DNA from: Methylobacterium goesingense
GTDB taxonomy: Bacteria; Pseudomonadota; Alphaproteobacteria; Rhizobiales; Beijerinckiaceae
Direction: 5' to 3'
Length of the DNA: 64,000 nucleotides
Assembly (NCBI RefSeq): GCF_022179225.1
Contig: NZ_BPQL01000017.1
Span: 1 to 64,000, forward strand
Translations under genes and position numbers: made by a program
Shown: in pieces, positions 1-7,711 of the stretch
How the letters are laid out: each line of letters starts with the position of its first letter
How positions within the stretch are numbered: the first letter of the stretch is position 1
The notes under the pieces: generated by a model
Databases searched by the model: none
The model's input: the letters and a program-made list of their open reading frames with translations, nothing else
What the model was told of the DNA's origin: nothing

Positions 1-2
1 TC

Positions 3-107
3 TTCAAGGAGATCGGCCTCGGCGCCCACCTCACCTCCAAGCGCTCAAACGGCGTGCGCTCCATGGCCGAGCGCATCCACCGGGACGCCGCCCGCTTGGC
101 GGCTTGA
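3..107 (+). CDS. C-terminal end of an unidentified protein (truncated by window edge)
   Basis: An open frame enters from the left edge and stops at 105-107, giving 34 residues rich in Arg and Ala that end in Ala-Arg-Leu-Ala-Ala. The basic, helical-looking tail would suit a DNA-binding protein, but no family can be named from so short a piece. Its codon use (G/C at third positions) matches the surrounding genes, which is the only support that it is coding. The next gene faces it on the other strand. Confidence 0.4.
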   Translation, partial: FKEIGLGAHLTSKRSNGVRSMAERIHRDAARLAA

Positions 108-240
108 GGCCCAATTGGCGGCCTGACGACCGCTCTGCGGCACCGCTCTGCGGCCTGAGGTCCGCGCGCCTGCCAGCACGGGTGCGGGGGGGACGCGGGG
201 CCTGTGACTTGGGGCCCGGGGGCTTGGGGCCTTCCTCCTC

Positions 241-1116
241 TCACGCGCCGTCCGCTGCCCGCCACAGGCGCAGGCGGCCGCGCTCGGGACCGACGGCCTC
301 CCGCTCCAGGCCGTAATGCTCGGCCAGCCGCGCCAGGGCGATGCGGGCCACCACCTTGGCCGAGCGCGCCGGCCAGCGCCGCTCCGCCTCGATCCGCTCC
401 AGCCCCTTCAGGAAGCCGCAGAGGTCGATCAGCAGGCCCGAAAGGTCGTTGCCGACGGCGGTCAGCGCCGCCCGCACGCGCTGGCGCGCGGCCAGCATCG
501 CATCCGATCCCGCCGCGGGGTCGCGCGGGCCCGAGCCGTCGACGGACACGCCGCTCCAGTCCTGGCCCATCCGGGGCATCAGCGAGGCCACCGTGAGGTC
601 GCGGCGCAGGCGCTCGCCCGCCTCGAAGCAGGCCGCGTCGATGAGCGGGGCGCCGTCGCGGTCGCGCCGCCGGGCCATCCAGGCGAGGGGACTCTCGGAC
701 GCGTCGCGCTGCGGCCGGTCCGGCTCCGGCGCGTCGCCCACGAGGTCGAGGTGCTGGGCGAGGAAGGGGCTGTGCGCCCCGGCCCGCTCCCGGCGCAGGC
801 GGGCGCGCCCCGCCGGGCTGATCGTCAGGCGGGCCCGGCGCCCGCCCGCCTGCTCCGCGAGGTCGGTGGCCAGGAGCTCCCGCCCCGCCGCCGGTGCGAA
901 GCGGCCGCCGCCGAGGGAGACGCCGCGTCCACCCTCCCGCACGATCCAGCCGGCAGGCTCGGCCGGGTCCGTGATCGCGTAGGCGCCCTCGCCGGCGAGC
1001 GCAGCCAGCAGGCGCGTGGCGTCCCGGCCGAGGGGAGCGGCGCCGGGCACGGCCCGAACCCTCCGGGCGGCGGGACTCGGGGCGGCGGAAGCGGCGGGAG
1101 ACCGAGCGATGTTCAT
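241..1116 (-). CDS. DUF6456 domain-containing protein
   Basis: A 291-residue protein. The first ~130 residues are variable and Arg/Ala rich. The C-terminal ~140 residues form the DUF6456 domain of alphaproteobacteria, a helical segment that includes SPLAWMARR, FEAGERLRRD and a terminal region around GFLKGLERIEAERRW. Members are usually described as uncharacterised, sometimes next to DNA-binding proteins, so a nucleic-acid role is only a guess. I chose the ATG at 1116 because a GGA-containing ribosome site lies about 7 bases upstream. ATGs at 1128 and 1146 are possible but lack a clear site. It is transcribed toward the truncated gene at the left edge and lies downstream of mucR on the same strand, with about 160 bases between them. 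Confidence 0.75.
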   Translation of the reverse strand: MNIARSPAASAAPSPAARRVRAVPGAAPLGRDATRLLAALAGEGAYAITDPAEPAGWIVREGGRGVSLGGGRFAPAAGRELLATDLAEQAGGRRARLTISPAGRARLRRERAGAHSPFLAQHLDLVGDAPEPDRPQRDASESPLAWMARRRDRDGAPLIDAACFEAGERLRRDLTVASLMPRMGQDWSGVSVDGSGPRDPAAGSDAMLAARQRVRAALTAVGNDLSGLLIDLCGFLKGLERIEAERRWPARSAKVVARIALARLAEHYGLEREAVGPERGRLRLWRAADGA

Positions 1117-1276
1117 GATTTGTTCCATTACACATACCGGCGGCATCGGGGTGCCGTGCGACGATGGTAAGGGAAAAATATCCTAGATCAAGACTTGACG
1201 CGTCGGACCCGTCAGCCGGTTTCGAGCATGCCCGGAGGGACGCTGCTCGAAACCGGTTTGAAGACGGATCGGCCGT

Positions 1277-1711
1277 TCAGGCCGCTTCGTCGTAATTGCC
1301 GTTGCGAGTCTGGCCGAGGCCGATCGCCTTGGCGAGATCGGAGCGGGCCTTGGCGTAGTTCGGGGCAACCATCGGGTAGTCAGCCGGCAGGCCCCACTTG
1401 GCGCGGTACTGCTCGGGGCTCATGTCGTACTTCGCGCGCAGGTGGCGCTTGAGCGACTTGAAGGTGCGGCCGTCCTCAAGACAGACGATGTGATCCGCCG
1501 TGATGGACTTCTTGACAGGAATCGCCGGCTGCAGGGGTGCGTTGGAGGCCTTGGTCTCGACCTGGCCACTGCCGACCTGCGTCAGGGCGGTGTGGATGCG
1601 GGTGATCAGCTGGGCCAGCTCGCCCGGGGGAACCGGGTTGTTGCTCACGTAGGCCGACACGATGTCGACGGTGAGTTCCACATAATCAGCAGATTGTTCG
1701 ATGTCGTTCAT
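1277..1711 (-). CDS. mucR: MucR/Ros family transcriptional regulator with degenerate zinc site
   Basis: A 144-residue regulator aligning end to end with MucR/Ros proteins of rhizobia: an N-terminal oligomerisation helix (MNDIEQSADYVEL) and a C-terminal DNA-binding domain containing FKSLKRHLRAKYDMSP and KWGLPADYPMVAPNYA. Ros binds zinc through Cys-x2-Cys-x9-His-x4-His. Here the matching positions are Cys77, Asp80, His90 and Tyr95, so the second Cys and the last His are missing, as in zinc-independent Ml-type homologues of Mesorhizobium. MucR proteins bind AT-rich DNA in an H-NS-like way and repress exopolysaccharide, motility and virulence genes. An AAGGAG site lies about 13 bases before the ATG inside a small self-complementary stretch (AAGGA-gag-TCCTT). 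The 3-9 kb and 31 kb AT-rich loci of this window are plausible targets, by inference. Confidence 0.93.
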   Translation of the reverse strand: MNDIEQSADYVELTVDIVSAYVSNNPVPPGELAQLITRIHTALTQVGSGQVETKASNAPLQPAIPVKKSITADHIVCLEDGRTFKSLKRHLRAKYDMSPEQYRAKWGLPADYPMVAPNYAKARSDLAKAIGLGQTRNGNYDEAA

Positions 1712-2300
1712 AACTGGAAGGACTCTCCTTAAAGCGACGTGCGGACAGGCATCAGAGCACCCCGAACGTTTTCACATTGGCCGGTGCCTGGCGCAGGGAT
1801 CGAATCCCCTGTTTTCTCCCGTCACTCACAACGCAGTACGGTACGCAGCGACTTCGCCCGCCACATTATCTAGGTAGGATATTCGCGATGATGTCGCAAG
1901 ACGGTTCCCAGCAGTCCCCGTAATCTTGAACAACTAGAGCGAACAATATTTCTAAGGATGCCGCTTGCCGGTTCACCCTGGTCTTGGCGGGAGGAACCGG
2001 CAGCCCCGCGCGACCCTGGCAGATTGCCGCAGCCCGGACACGGTTCCGCGATGCCGCCCCGCCCGCCCCGCTTGCCTGCGGACGGGGCAGCGGGCACATG
2101 GCGCGGATGAAACCTTCGGCGGCAGGGGCCGGCGTGGAATCGCCCCTGACCGGAGACGGCCGACATTCCAAGGGCATAGCTTGGATGAGGCGCTCCGCCG
2201 GCCAGCATTCGATCGCACGAAACCTGCGCGAACCGGCATCGACGCAGATCAAGACCCGACTCGACATCGTCCTTCCGCACTGTTTCCAGGATTTTTCGCG
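1712..2300. other. Intergenic region between mucR and the oligopeptidase B gene
   Basis: 589 bases between divergent genes. The part next to mucR (roughly 1,740-1,960) is less GC-rich than the coding DNA and should hold the mucR promoter; MucR genes are commonly autoregulated. Several open frames cross the stretch on both strands, but none has a recognisable product, a good ribosome site or convincing codon structure. I see no RNA gene. Confidence 0.5.
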
Positions 2301-4508
2301 ATGACGTCCCCCTCGACTTCGATCCCCGTTTCGGCGGCCGCCCCGGTCGCGGAGGTGCGGCCTCACACCGACACGGTCCACGGTCATGTGCTGCGCGACG
2401 ACTACGCCTGGCTGAAGGCCGAGAACTGGCGGGACGTGCTCAAGGACCCCGCTGCCCTGCCGGCGGACATCCGGGCCTATCTGGAGGCGGAGAACGCCTA
2501 TTCGGAGACGGCGCTCGCCGGTACCGAGCCCCTGCGCAAGGCGCTGGTGGCCGAGATGCGGGCCCGCATCCGGGAGGACGACAGCAGCGTTCCCGAGCCC
2601 GACGGCCCTTTCTCCTATTACACCCGCCACCGCGAGGGCGGGCAGCACCCGCTCGTCTGCCGGCGCCCGCGCACGATCGTGGTCATTCCCGGCCAGGGCG
2701 CCGAGACCGCCGCCGACGGCGGGCCCGAGGCGGGCGAGGTCATCCTGCTGGACGGTGACCACGAGGGGGCGGGCCTCGCCTTCTTCGAGATCGCGGCGGC
2801 GGTGCATTCCGACGATCACCGGCTGCTCGCCTGGAGCGCCGACACCAAGGGCTCGGAACTGCACACCATCCGGGTGCGCGACCTCGAGACCGGCAGGGAT
2901 TTCGACTCCGGCAAGGATTTCGACTCCGGCAAGGATCTGGACTCCGGCACGGAGGCGGCGGATCGGATCGAGGCCACCACCGGCGAGGCCGTCTGGAGCG
3001 CCGACAGCCGCGCGTTCTACTACGTCGCGGTCGACGAGAACCATCGCCCCGCCCGCGTGATGCGCCACGTCCTCGGCACGCCGCAGGCGGCCGACACCCT
3101 CGTGTACGAAGAGGCCGATTCCGGCTTCTTCGTGCATATCGAGGAGACCCAGTCGGGCGACTACCTCGTCGTCACCGCCAGCGACCACGAGACCTCGGAG
3201 GTCCACCTCCTCGACCGCCGGGCGCCCGACGCGACCCTGACCGTGGTGCAGCCGCGCCAGCCCCTGCTGATCTACTCGGTGGAGAACTGGGCGAGCCACC
3301 TCTTCATCCTCACCAACGCGGACGGCGCCGAGGACTTCAAGATCGTCACAGCGCGGATCGCGGCGCCGGGCCGCGAGAATTGGACCGACGTTGTCCCGCA
3401 TCGCCCAGGCGTGATGATCCGCCACCAGCACGTCATCGCCGACCACATGGTGCGCCTCGAGATCGAGGAGGCGCGCCCCCGCATCGTGGTGCGCGACAAG
3501 CAGGGCAGCGAGCACATCGTCGCTTTCGCCGAGGAGGCCTATTCCCTCGGCCTCCAGCCCGGACACGAGTTCGAGACGGCGGTGATCCGCTTCACCTACT
3601 CGTCGATGACCACGCCGGCCGAGACCTACGACTACGATTGCGCCACCCGCGCCCGGCAGTTGCGCAAGCGCCAGACCGTGCCGAGCGGCCACGAACCGGC
3701 CGACTACGTCACCCGCCGCCTGTTCGCGACCGCGCCCGACGGGGCGAGCGTGCCGATCTCTCTGCTGCACCGGCGCGACACCCCCCTCGACGGAACCGCG
3801 CCGCTGCTCCTCTACGGCTACGGCTCCTACGGCACGCTGATGCCGGCGGCCTTCCGCACCAACCTGCTGTCCCTCGTCGACCGGGGCTTCGTCTACGCCA
3901 TCGCCCACGTGCGCGGCGGGACCGAGAAGGGCTGGGGCTGGTACCTCGACGGCAAGCGGGAGAAGAAGCCGAACACCTTCACGGACTTCGTCGCCTGCGG
4001 CCGAGCCTTGATCGCGGCGAACTACACCGCGCAAGGCCGCATCGTGGCTCATGGCGGCTCGGCCGGCGGCATGCTGATGGGCGCGGTCGCCAATCTCGCG
4101 CCGGAGCTGTTCGCCGCCATCGTGGCCGACGTGCCCTTCGTCGACGTGATGAACACCATGCTCGACGGCAGCTTGCCGCTCACTCCTCCGGAATGGCCCG
4201 AATGGGGCAACCCGCGCGAGAGCCTGGAGGCCTTCGAGACCATCCTGGCCTACTCGCCCTACGACAACGTGCGTCCCCAGGCCTATCCGGCGATCCTGGC
4301 GCTCGGCGGCCTCACCGACCCGCGCGTAACCTACTGGGAGCCGGCCAAGTGGGTGGCGCGCCTGCGCGCCACCATGACCGGGGGCGGCCCGGTTCTCCTG
4401 CGCATCAACATGGAGGCCGGCCACGGCGGTGCGGCCGGCCGCTTCGACCGCCTGGAGGAAGTCGGCCTGATCCAGGCCTTCGCGCTGTTGGCGGTGGGCA
4501 AGGCCTGA
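2301..4508 (+). CDS. Oligopeptidase B-like S9A prolyl oligopeptidase
   Basis: A 735-residue serine peptidase that cuts short peptides, in oligopeptidase B after basic residues. The N-terminal half is the seven-bladed propeller that limits substrate size. The C-terminal half is the alpha/beta-hydrolase domain with the catalytic triad visible as Ser587 (GGSAGG), Asp673 (GLTDPRV) and His708 (EAGHGG), with the same spacing as E. coli PtrB. No signal peptide is seen, so it should be cytoplasmic. The frame extends further upstream to 1965, but family alignment begins near APVAEVRPHTDTVHG, so the ATG at 2301 is chosen. It is slightly longer than PtrB, partly because of an in-frame 18-base tandem repeat (2892-2945) that adds DFDSGK-type hexapeptides to the propeller. 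Confidence 0.9.
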   Translation: MTSPSTSIPVSAAAPVAEVRPHTDTVHGHVLRDDYAWLKAENWRDVLKDPAALPADIRAYLEAENAYSETALAGTEPLRKALVAEMRARIREDDSSVPEPDGPFSYYTRHREGGQHPLVCRRPRTIVVIPGQGAETAADGGPEAGEVILLDGDHEGAGLAFFEIAAAVHSDDHRLLAWSADTKGSELHTIRVRDLETGRDFDSGKDFDSGKDLDSGTEAADRIEATTGEAVWSADSRAFYYVAVDENHRPARVMRHVLGTPQAADTLVYEEADSGFFVHIEETQSGDYLVVTASDHETSEVHLLDRRAPDATLTVVQPRQPLLIYSVENWASHLFILTNADGAEDFKIVTARIAAPGRENWTDVVPHRPGVMIRHQHVIADHMVRLEIEEARPRIVVRDKQGSEHIVAFAEEAYSLGLQPGHEFETAVIRFTYSSMTTPAETYDYDCATRARQLRKRQTVPSGHEPADYVTRRLFATAPDGASVPISLLHRRDTPLDGTAPLLLYGYGSYGTLMPAAFRTNLLSLVDRGFVYAIAHVRGGTEKGWGWYLDGKREKKPNTFTDFVACGRALIAANYTAQGRIVAHGGSAGGMLMGAVANLAPELFAAIVADVPFVDVMNTMLDGSLPLTPPEWPEWGNPRESLEAFETILAYSPYDNVRPQAYPAILALGGLTDPRVTYWEPAKWVARLRATMTGGGPVLLRINMEAGHGGAAGRFDRLEEVGLIQAFALLAVGKA
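2892..2945 (+). repeat. In-frame 18-bp tandem repeat (three copies) in the S9 peptidase gene
   Basis: Three consecutive 18-base units at 2892-2909, 2910-2927 and 2928-2945. The first two differ at one base and the third has two further changes. Each encodes a Gly-Lys/Arg-Asp-Phe/Leu-Asp-Ser hexapeptide in a propeller loop. Being a multiple of three and nearly identical, it looks like recent slipped-strand duplication that keeps the frame. Confidence 0.9.
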
Positions 4509-5105
4509 GCGGTCACAGGGGCCGGAATCGGCGGCGGTCCGGGGCAGGACCGCCGAGACCGAGCTCCAGATCCTGCAGAGTGACGGCGACATGCGCAACC
4601 GAGACCGGCAGGAATCTGGCCGAGATCCGGGGCAAGTGCTCGGATGTCCGGGATAAGTGCGTCGACCCCGTACGCCTCATCCCCGGCATGCCCGTGAAAG
4701 CTTATGCTGCTCGGCGACCGTTCGGTCCTGATCTGCCTGACGAAGCTGCTGGCGGACCAGATTGCCAAGGCTTGGCGCGAACAATGAAGAACACCAGGCC
4801 TCGCGTGCTTGTCACAACAGGTGACAAGACATCGATGCCCACCGTAGAAGAATGCTGAGCCCGACTGACTTGCGAAAATCGAAAATACTGTACCCGACTG
4901 CTTCAATGGCTTGATCGTTCTTCCAGGGAAGCATCAAGATTTACGAGTGCCCTATTTTGGAATAAGTCTTCTATATATCAAATATACATTTAGTATTTAT
5001 CAATTTATACGAAAAATTTATCGATTGGTGAAATATTTTTAGCACATACAGCCGGTATGCCTGTCCTACACCACTTGCAGTTGCTTGGAGCAGGAGAGCC
5101 GCTAG
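4509..5105. promoter_or_regulatory. Long leader with AT-rich block upstream of the metalloprotease gene
   Basis: 597 bases without a credible gene. The stretch from about 4,955 to 5,045 is dominated by A and T (runs such as TATATATCAAATATACATT and AAATATTTTT), in sharp contrast with the GC-rich surroundings. It ends about 60 bases before the start of the secreted protease, whose ribosome site AGGAGAG lies near 5,092. Such blocks are typical promoter and silencer targets for MucR/H-NS-like proteins in alphaproteobacteria. That the mucR product acts here is inference. Confidence 0.6.
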
Positions 5106-7472
5106 ATGACGACGATCACGACGAGGTGGGGAAACGAATGGTCGCGCGGTGTCGCGGGCGATAAGGCCGATCTGATGCTCGCCACCGCCCAGGCGGCCGC
5201 GAACAACTGGGCCAAGTACTTACAGGGTGACCAGGACATCGTGATCGATGTCGGGATCGGCAACGTCGGGGGGCCGGACTTTCTCGCCAATGGCGGTCCG
5301 ATGTATCACTACAACGGCAGCTGGTGGGAAACGCCCGCCATCACCAAGGCTCGTGATGGCGTCGACATCAACGGCGACACCGCGGATGGCGTGTTGACGC
5401 TCGGCATCGAGAGCTTCGACAGGTTTTTCTACGACCCGAAGGCCGAGAATGCCGTTCCGGGCAACCAAACGGATGCTCTTTCCATCTTCACGCACGAAAT
5501 CGGCCATGCCCTCGGGTTCGTCGGCATTTCCTGGCAGAACGACCAGTGGGGCAACCCGATCTTCGAAGGCCCCAACGTCACTGCGGTCGCCGGTCACGCG
5601 ATCGGTATCGACGGCGGGCGGTCGCACATCTGGGGCGGCGAGAACATCATGGACCCCAATATCGGCACAGGAATCCGGGAGTGGATCTCGCCACTCGACC
5701 TCGCCGTCTTCCAGGATCTCGGCATGCCGATCGCCTCTGAGCGGGCCGATACCATCGGGCTCGGCAGTGTCAACGACACGTTCTTCGCTTTCGGCGGCGA
5801 CGACCGGATCGACGGCGGCAGGGGCGACGACCGGATCGATGGCGGCGACGGCAACGACACCCTTCTCGGCGGCGACGGTAACGACACGCTGATCGGCGGC
5901 GCCGGCAACGACATCCTCGACGGCGGCTCCGGCCGCGATACGTTAGTCGGCGGCGCGGGCATCGACCGCGCTAACTTCTCCGGTCGGAGCACCGATTACG
6001 CCATCGTCTACGACGCCGCCAGCACCGCCGGCGCGTTCTCCATCAAGCACATCGCCACAAACACCGTCGACACCCTCACGGGCATCGAGACCCTGATGGT
6101 CGGTGACGTCGAACTCGACGTGAAGGGCCTGCTCGCCCACCTGAAGGGGCGTTTCGGGCCCATCGCGGCCGGGTCGAACAAGACCTTCGAGATGCCGCTG
6201 GTCGCGGCCTCCGACGATCCGTACGTCTACGATATCCCCGAGATCGACGGCGCGTTCGTGGCGAGCGCCCTGGTGCGGTTCGACAACCTCGCCGGCGGCA
6301 ACTACCAGCGTGTCTTCGACACCGGCAACGGGGCCAAGAGCGACAATGTCTGGCTCGGTCAGGTCAGCCACAGCCGCGACATGGCCTTCGAGATCTTTTC
6401 CGGCTCGACCCCGTACCGGATCGTGGCCAAGAACGCCATCGTTCAGGGCGTCGAGGCGCGCTGGACCGCCGCCGTGGACGCGAACGGGCACATGAGTCTG
6501 TACAAGGACAACGTGCTCCTCGCTCAGGGCCAGGGCGTTGTGCCCCGAGACGTCGACCGCGCGAACGAATTTGTGGGTAAGTCCAACTGGTCTTGGGACA
6601 CGAAACTCGCCGGCACCGTCTACGACCTCAGCTTCAAGGCGGACCCTATCGTCGACATCGACGGAGCGTTCTCCGCCACCGTGAAGGCACGCTTCGACGA
6701 CCTCGATGCGGGCGCCTGGCAGCGGATCTACGATTTCGGCAACGGGCCCAATAGCGACAACGTGTGGCTGGGCCAGGTCGGCACCTCCAGCGACATGCAG
6801 TTCGCCATCGTGAACGGGGACAAGGTCGGGCAGGTGATCGCCAAGAACGCGATCGTGGAGGGCAAGGAGGCCACTTGGACGACCAGCGTCAACGAGGCGG
6901 GCTGGATGCGCCTGTTCAAGGATGGCGCAATCGTCGCCGAAGGGCAGGGCGTCGTGCCGAAGGACGTCGACCGCGCCAACGAGTTCGTCGGCAAGTCGAA
7001 CTGGTCAAATGACAAACCGCTGGTCGGCGAGGTAAGCCACCTGGAGATCACCCCGAACAAGGCTATTCCCGAGATCGCCGGCGCCTTCAAGATGTTCGCC
7101 GAGGTGCGGTTCGACGATCTCGATGCCGGTGCCTTCCAGCGCGTCTTCGATACCGGCAACGGGGCCGGGAAGGACAACATCTGGCTTGGGCAGGAACGGA
7201 CCGGCGACGACATGGTGTTCGAGATCTTCACCGGTCGGACCCCGCATCGGATCACCGCACGGGACACGATCGTGGAGGGCGAGACGGCGACTTGGCAGGC
7301 GAGCGTGGACGATACCGGCTACATGCGCCTGTTGAAGAACGACACTCTGGTGGCCGAGGGTCAGGGCGCGGTTCCCCTCGACGTCGTGCGCACCAGCGAT
7401 CTCGTCGGCCATTCGAACTGGTCGACCGACGCCGCCCTGGTTGGGCATATCAATGAGCTGATCTTCCTATGA
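5106..7472 (+). CDS. Secreted zinc metalloprotease with RTX repeats and three LamG-like domains
   Basis: A 788-residue protein without an N-terminal signal peptide, as expected for a type I secretion substrate. Residues ~1-215 form a metalloprotease domain with HEIGHALGF (His130, Glu131, His134). The third zinc ligand of classical metzincins (His at +10) is absent; a His in SHIWGGENIMDP, next to a Met-turn-like Met, may serve. Residues ~230-290 hold calcium-binding RTX nonapeptides (GGDGNDTL type). Residues ~375-788 are three tandem ~140-residue repeats, each with ARFDDLDAGAW-, NVWLGQ- and FVGKSNWS-like motifs, read here as LamG/concanavalin-like folds. The tail ends in hydrophobic Ile-Phe-Leu, typical of type I signals. 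A strong AGGAG site precedes the ATG. No ABC/HlyD/TolC secretion genes are in the window. Substrate unknown. Confidence 0.85.
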   Translation: MTTITTRWGNEWSRGVAGDKADLMLATAQAAANNWAKYLQGDQDIVIDVGIGNVGGPDFLANGGPMYHYNGSWWETPAITKARDGVDINGDTADGVLTLGIESFDRFFYDPKAENAVPGNQTDALSIFTHEIGHALGFVGISWQNDQWGNPIFEGPNVTAVAGHAIGIDGGRSHIWGGENIMDPNIGTGIREWISPLDLAVFQDLGMPIASERADTIGLGSVNDTFFAFGGDDRIDGGRGDDRIDGGDGNDTLLGGDGNDTLIGGAGNDILDGGSGRDTLVGGAGIDRANFSGRSTDYAIVYDAASTAGAFSIKHIATNTVDTLTGIETLMVGDVELDVKGLLAHLKGRFGPIAAGSNKTFEMPLVAASDDPYVYDIPEIDGAFVASALVRFDNLAGGNYQRVFDTGNGAKSDNVWLGQVSHSRDMAFEIFSGSTPYRIVAKNAIVQGVEARWTAAVDANGHMSLYKDNVLLAQGQGVVPRDVDRANEFVGKSNWSWDTKLAGTVYDLSFKADPIVDIDGAFSATVKARFDDLDAGAWQRIYDFGNGPNSDNVWLGQVGTSSDMQFAIVNGDKVGQVIAKNAIVEGKEATWTTSVNEAGWMRLFKDGAIVAEGQGVVPKDVDRANEFVGKSNWSNDKPLVGEVSHLEITPNKAIPEIAGAFKMFAEVRFDDLDAGAFQRVFDTGNGAGKDNIWLGQERTGDDMVFEIFTGRTPHRITARDTIVEGETATWQASVDDTGYMRLLKNDTLVAEGQGAVPLDVVRTSDLVGHSNWSTDAALVGHINELIFL
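5794..5975 (+). repeat. RTX (GGxGxDxUx) nonapeptide repeat block
   Basis: About six consecutive glycine/aspartate nonapeptides lie inside the metalloprotease gene. They are encoded by repeated GGCGGCGACGG-type units, so the DNA itself is repetitive. The block would form a calcium-dependent parallel beta-roll that folds after secretion. It sits mid-protein rather than at the C-terminus. Confidence 0.85.
6232..7469 (+). repeat. Three tandem ~140-residue domain repeats
   Basis: The repeats begin near 6232, 6655 and 7066. Each carries, in order, an IDGAF/IAGAF start, a RFDDLDAGAW-like strand, FDTGNGA and NVWLGQ, a KNAIVEGKEATW-like strand, and a closing VGKSNWS. The copies are diverged, so this is an old duplication. 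The fold resembles LamG sugar- or protein-binding domains, judged by motif pattern only. Confidence 0.75.
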
Positions 7473-7476
7473 TACT

Positions 7477-7507
7477 GGACCTCGATGGGTCCGCCCCATC
7501 GAGGTCC
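7477..7507 (+). terminator. Perfect 13-bp stem hairpin after the metalloprotease gene
   Basis: 7477-7489 pairs perfectly with 7495-7507 around a 5-base loop, starting 4 bases after the stop codon. No U-tract follows, so it is terminator-like or an RNA-stabilising 3' end. Confidence 0.7.
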
Positions 7508-7538
7508 GCCCGCGCGGCGGCGGCCCGTCCGCCGAACT

Positions 7539-7571
7539 TCACTGACCCCGGCCGTGGGTCGGGGTCAGTGA
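7539..7571. terminator. Second perfect 12-bp stem hairpin
   Basis: 7539-7550 (TCACTGACCCCG) pairs with 7560-7571 around a 9-base loop. It lies between convergent genes and could end transcription in either direction. No clear U-tract. Confidence 0.6.
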
Positions 7572-7671
7572 GACCAGATAAGAGGCGGGGCCCGCGCCTC
7601 CCGCTTCACCAGACTGCATTCCGACGAAGTGGAAACCGGTTCGTCGCCGAAATGCACGGCAACACAAGAGC

Positions 7672-7711
7672 CTAGAGCCGCCGGCCTGATGCGGTCAGGT
7701 CGGCGACTCTA
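7672..7711. terminator. Third hairpin overlapping the AsmA stop codon
   Basis: Outer arms CTAGAG (7672-7677) and CTCTAG (7706-7711) are perfect, with an imperfect GC-rich inner stem. The right arm includes the stop codon of the AsmA-like gene on the minus strand, so it is probably the 3' end structure of that gene. Confidence 0.55.

Noticed and set aside
1866-4598. 910-codon open frame on the minus strand
   Set aside because: It is antisense to the oligopeptidase B gene, rich in Arg/Gly/His as expected from a GC-rich shadow frame, and has no family similarity.
5794-5975. Short-period DNA repeats that could suggest a CRISPR-like array
   Set aside because: The units are contiguous, in frame and encode RTX nonapeptides; there are no spacers.
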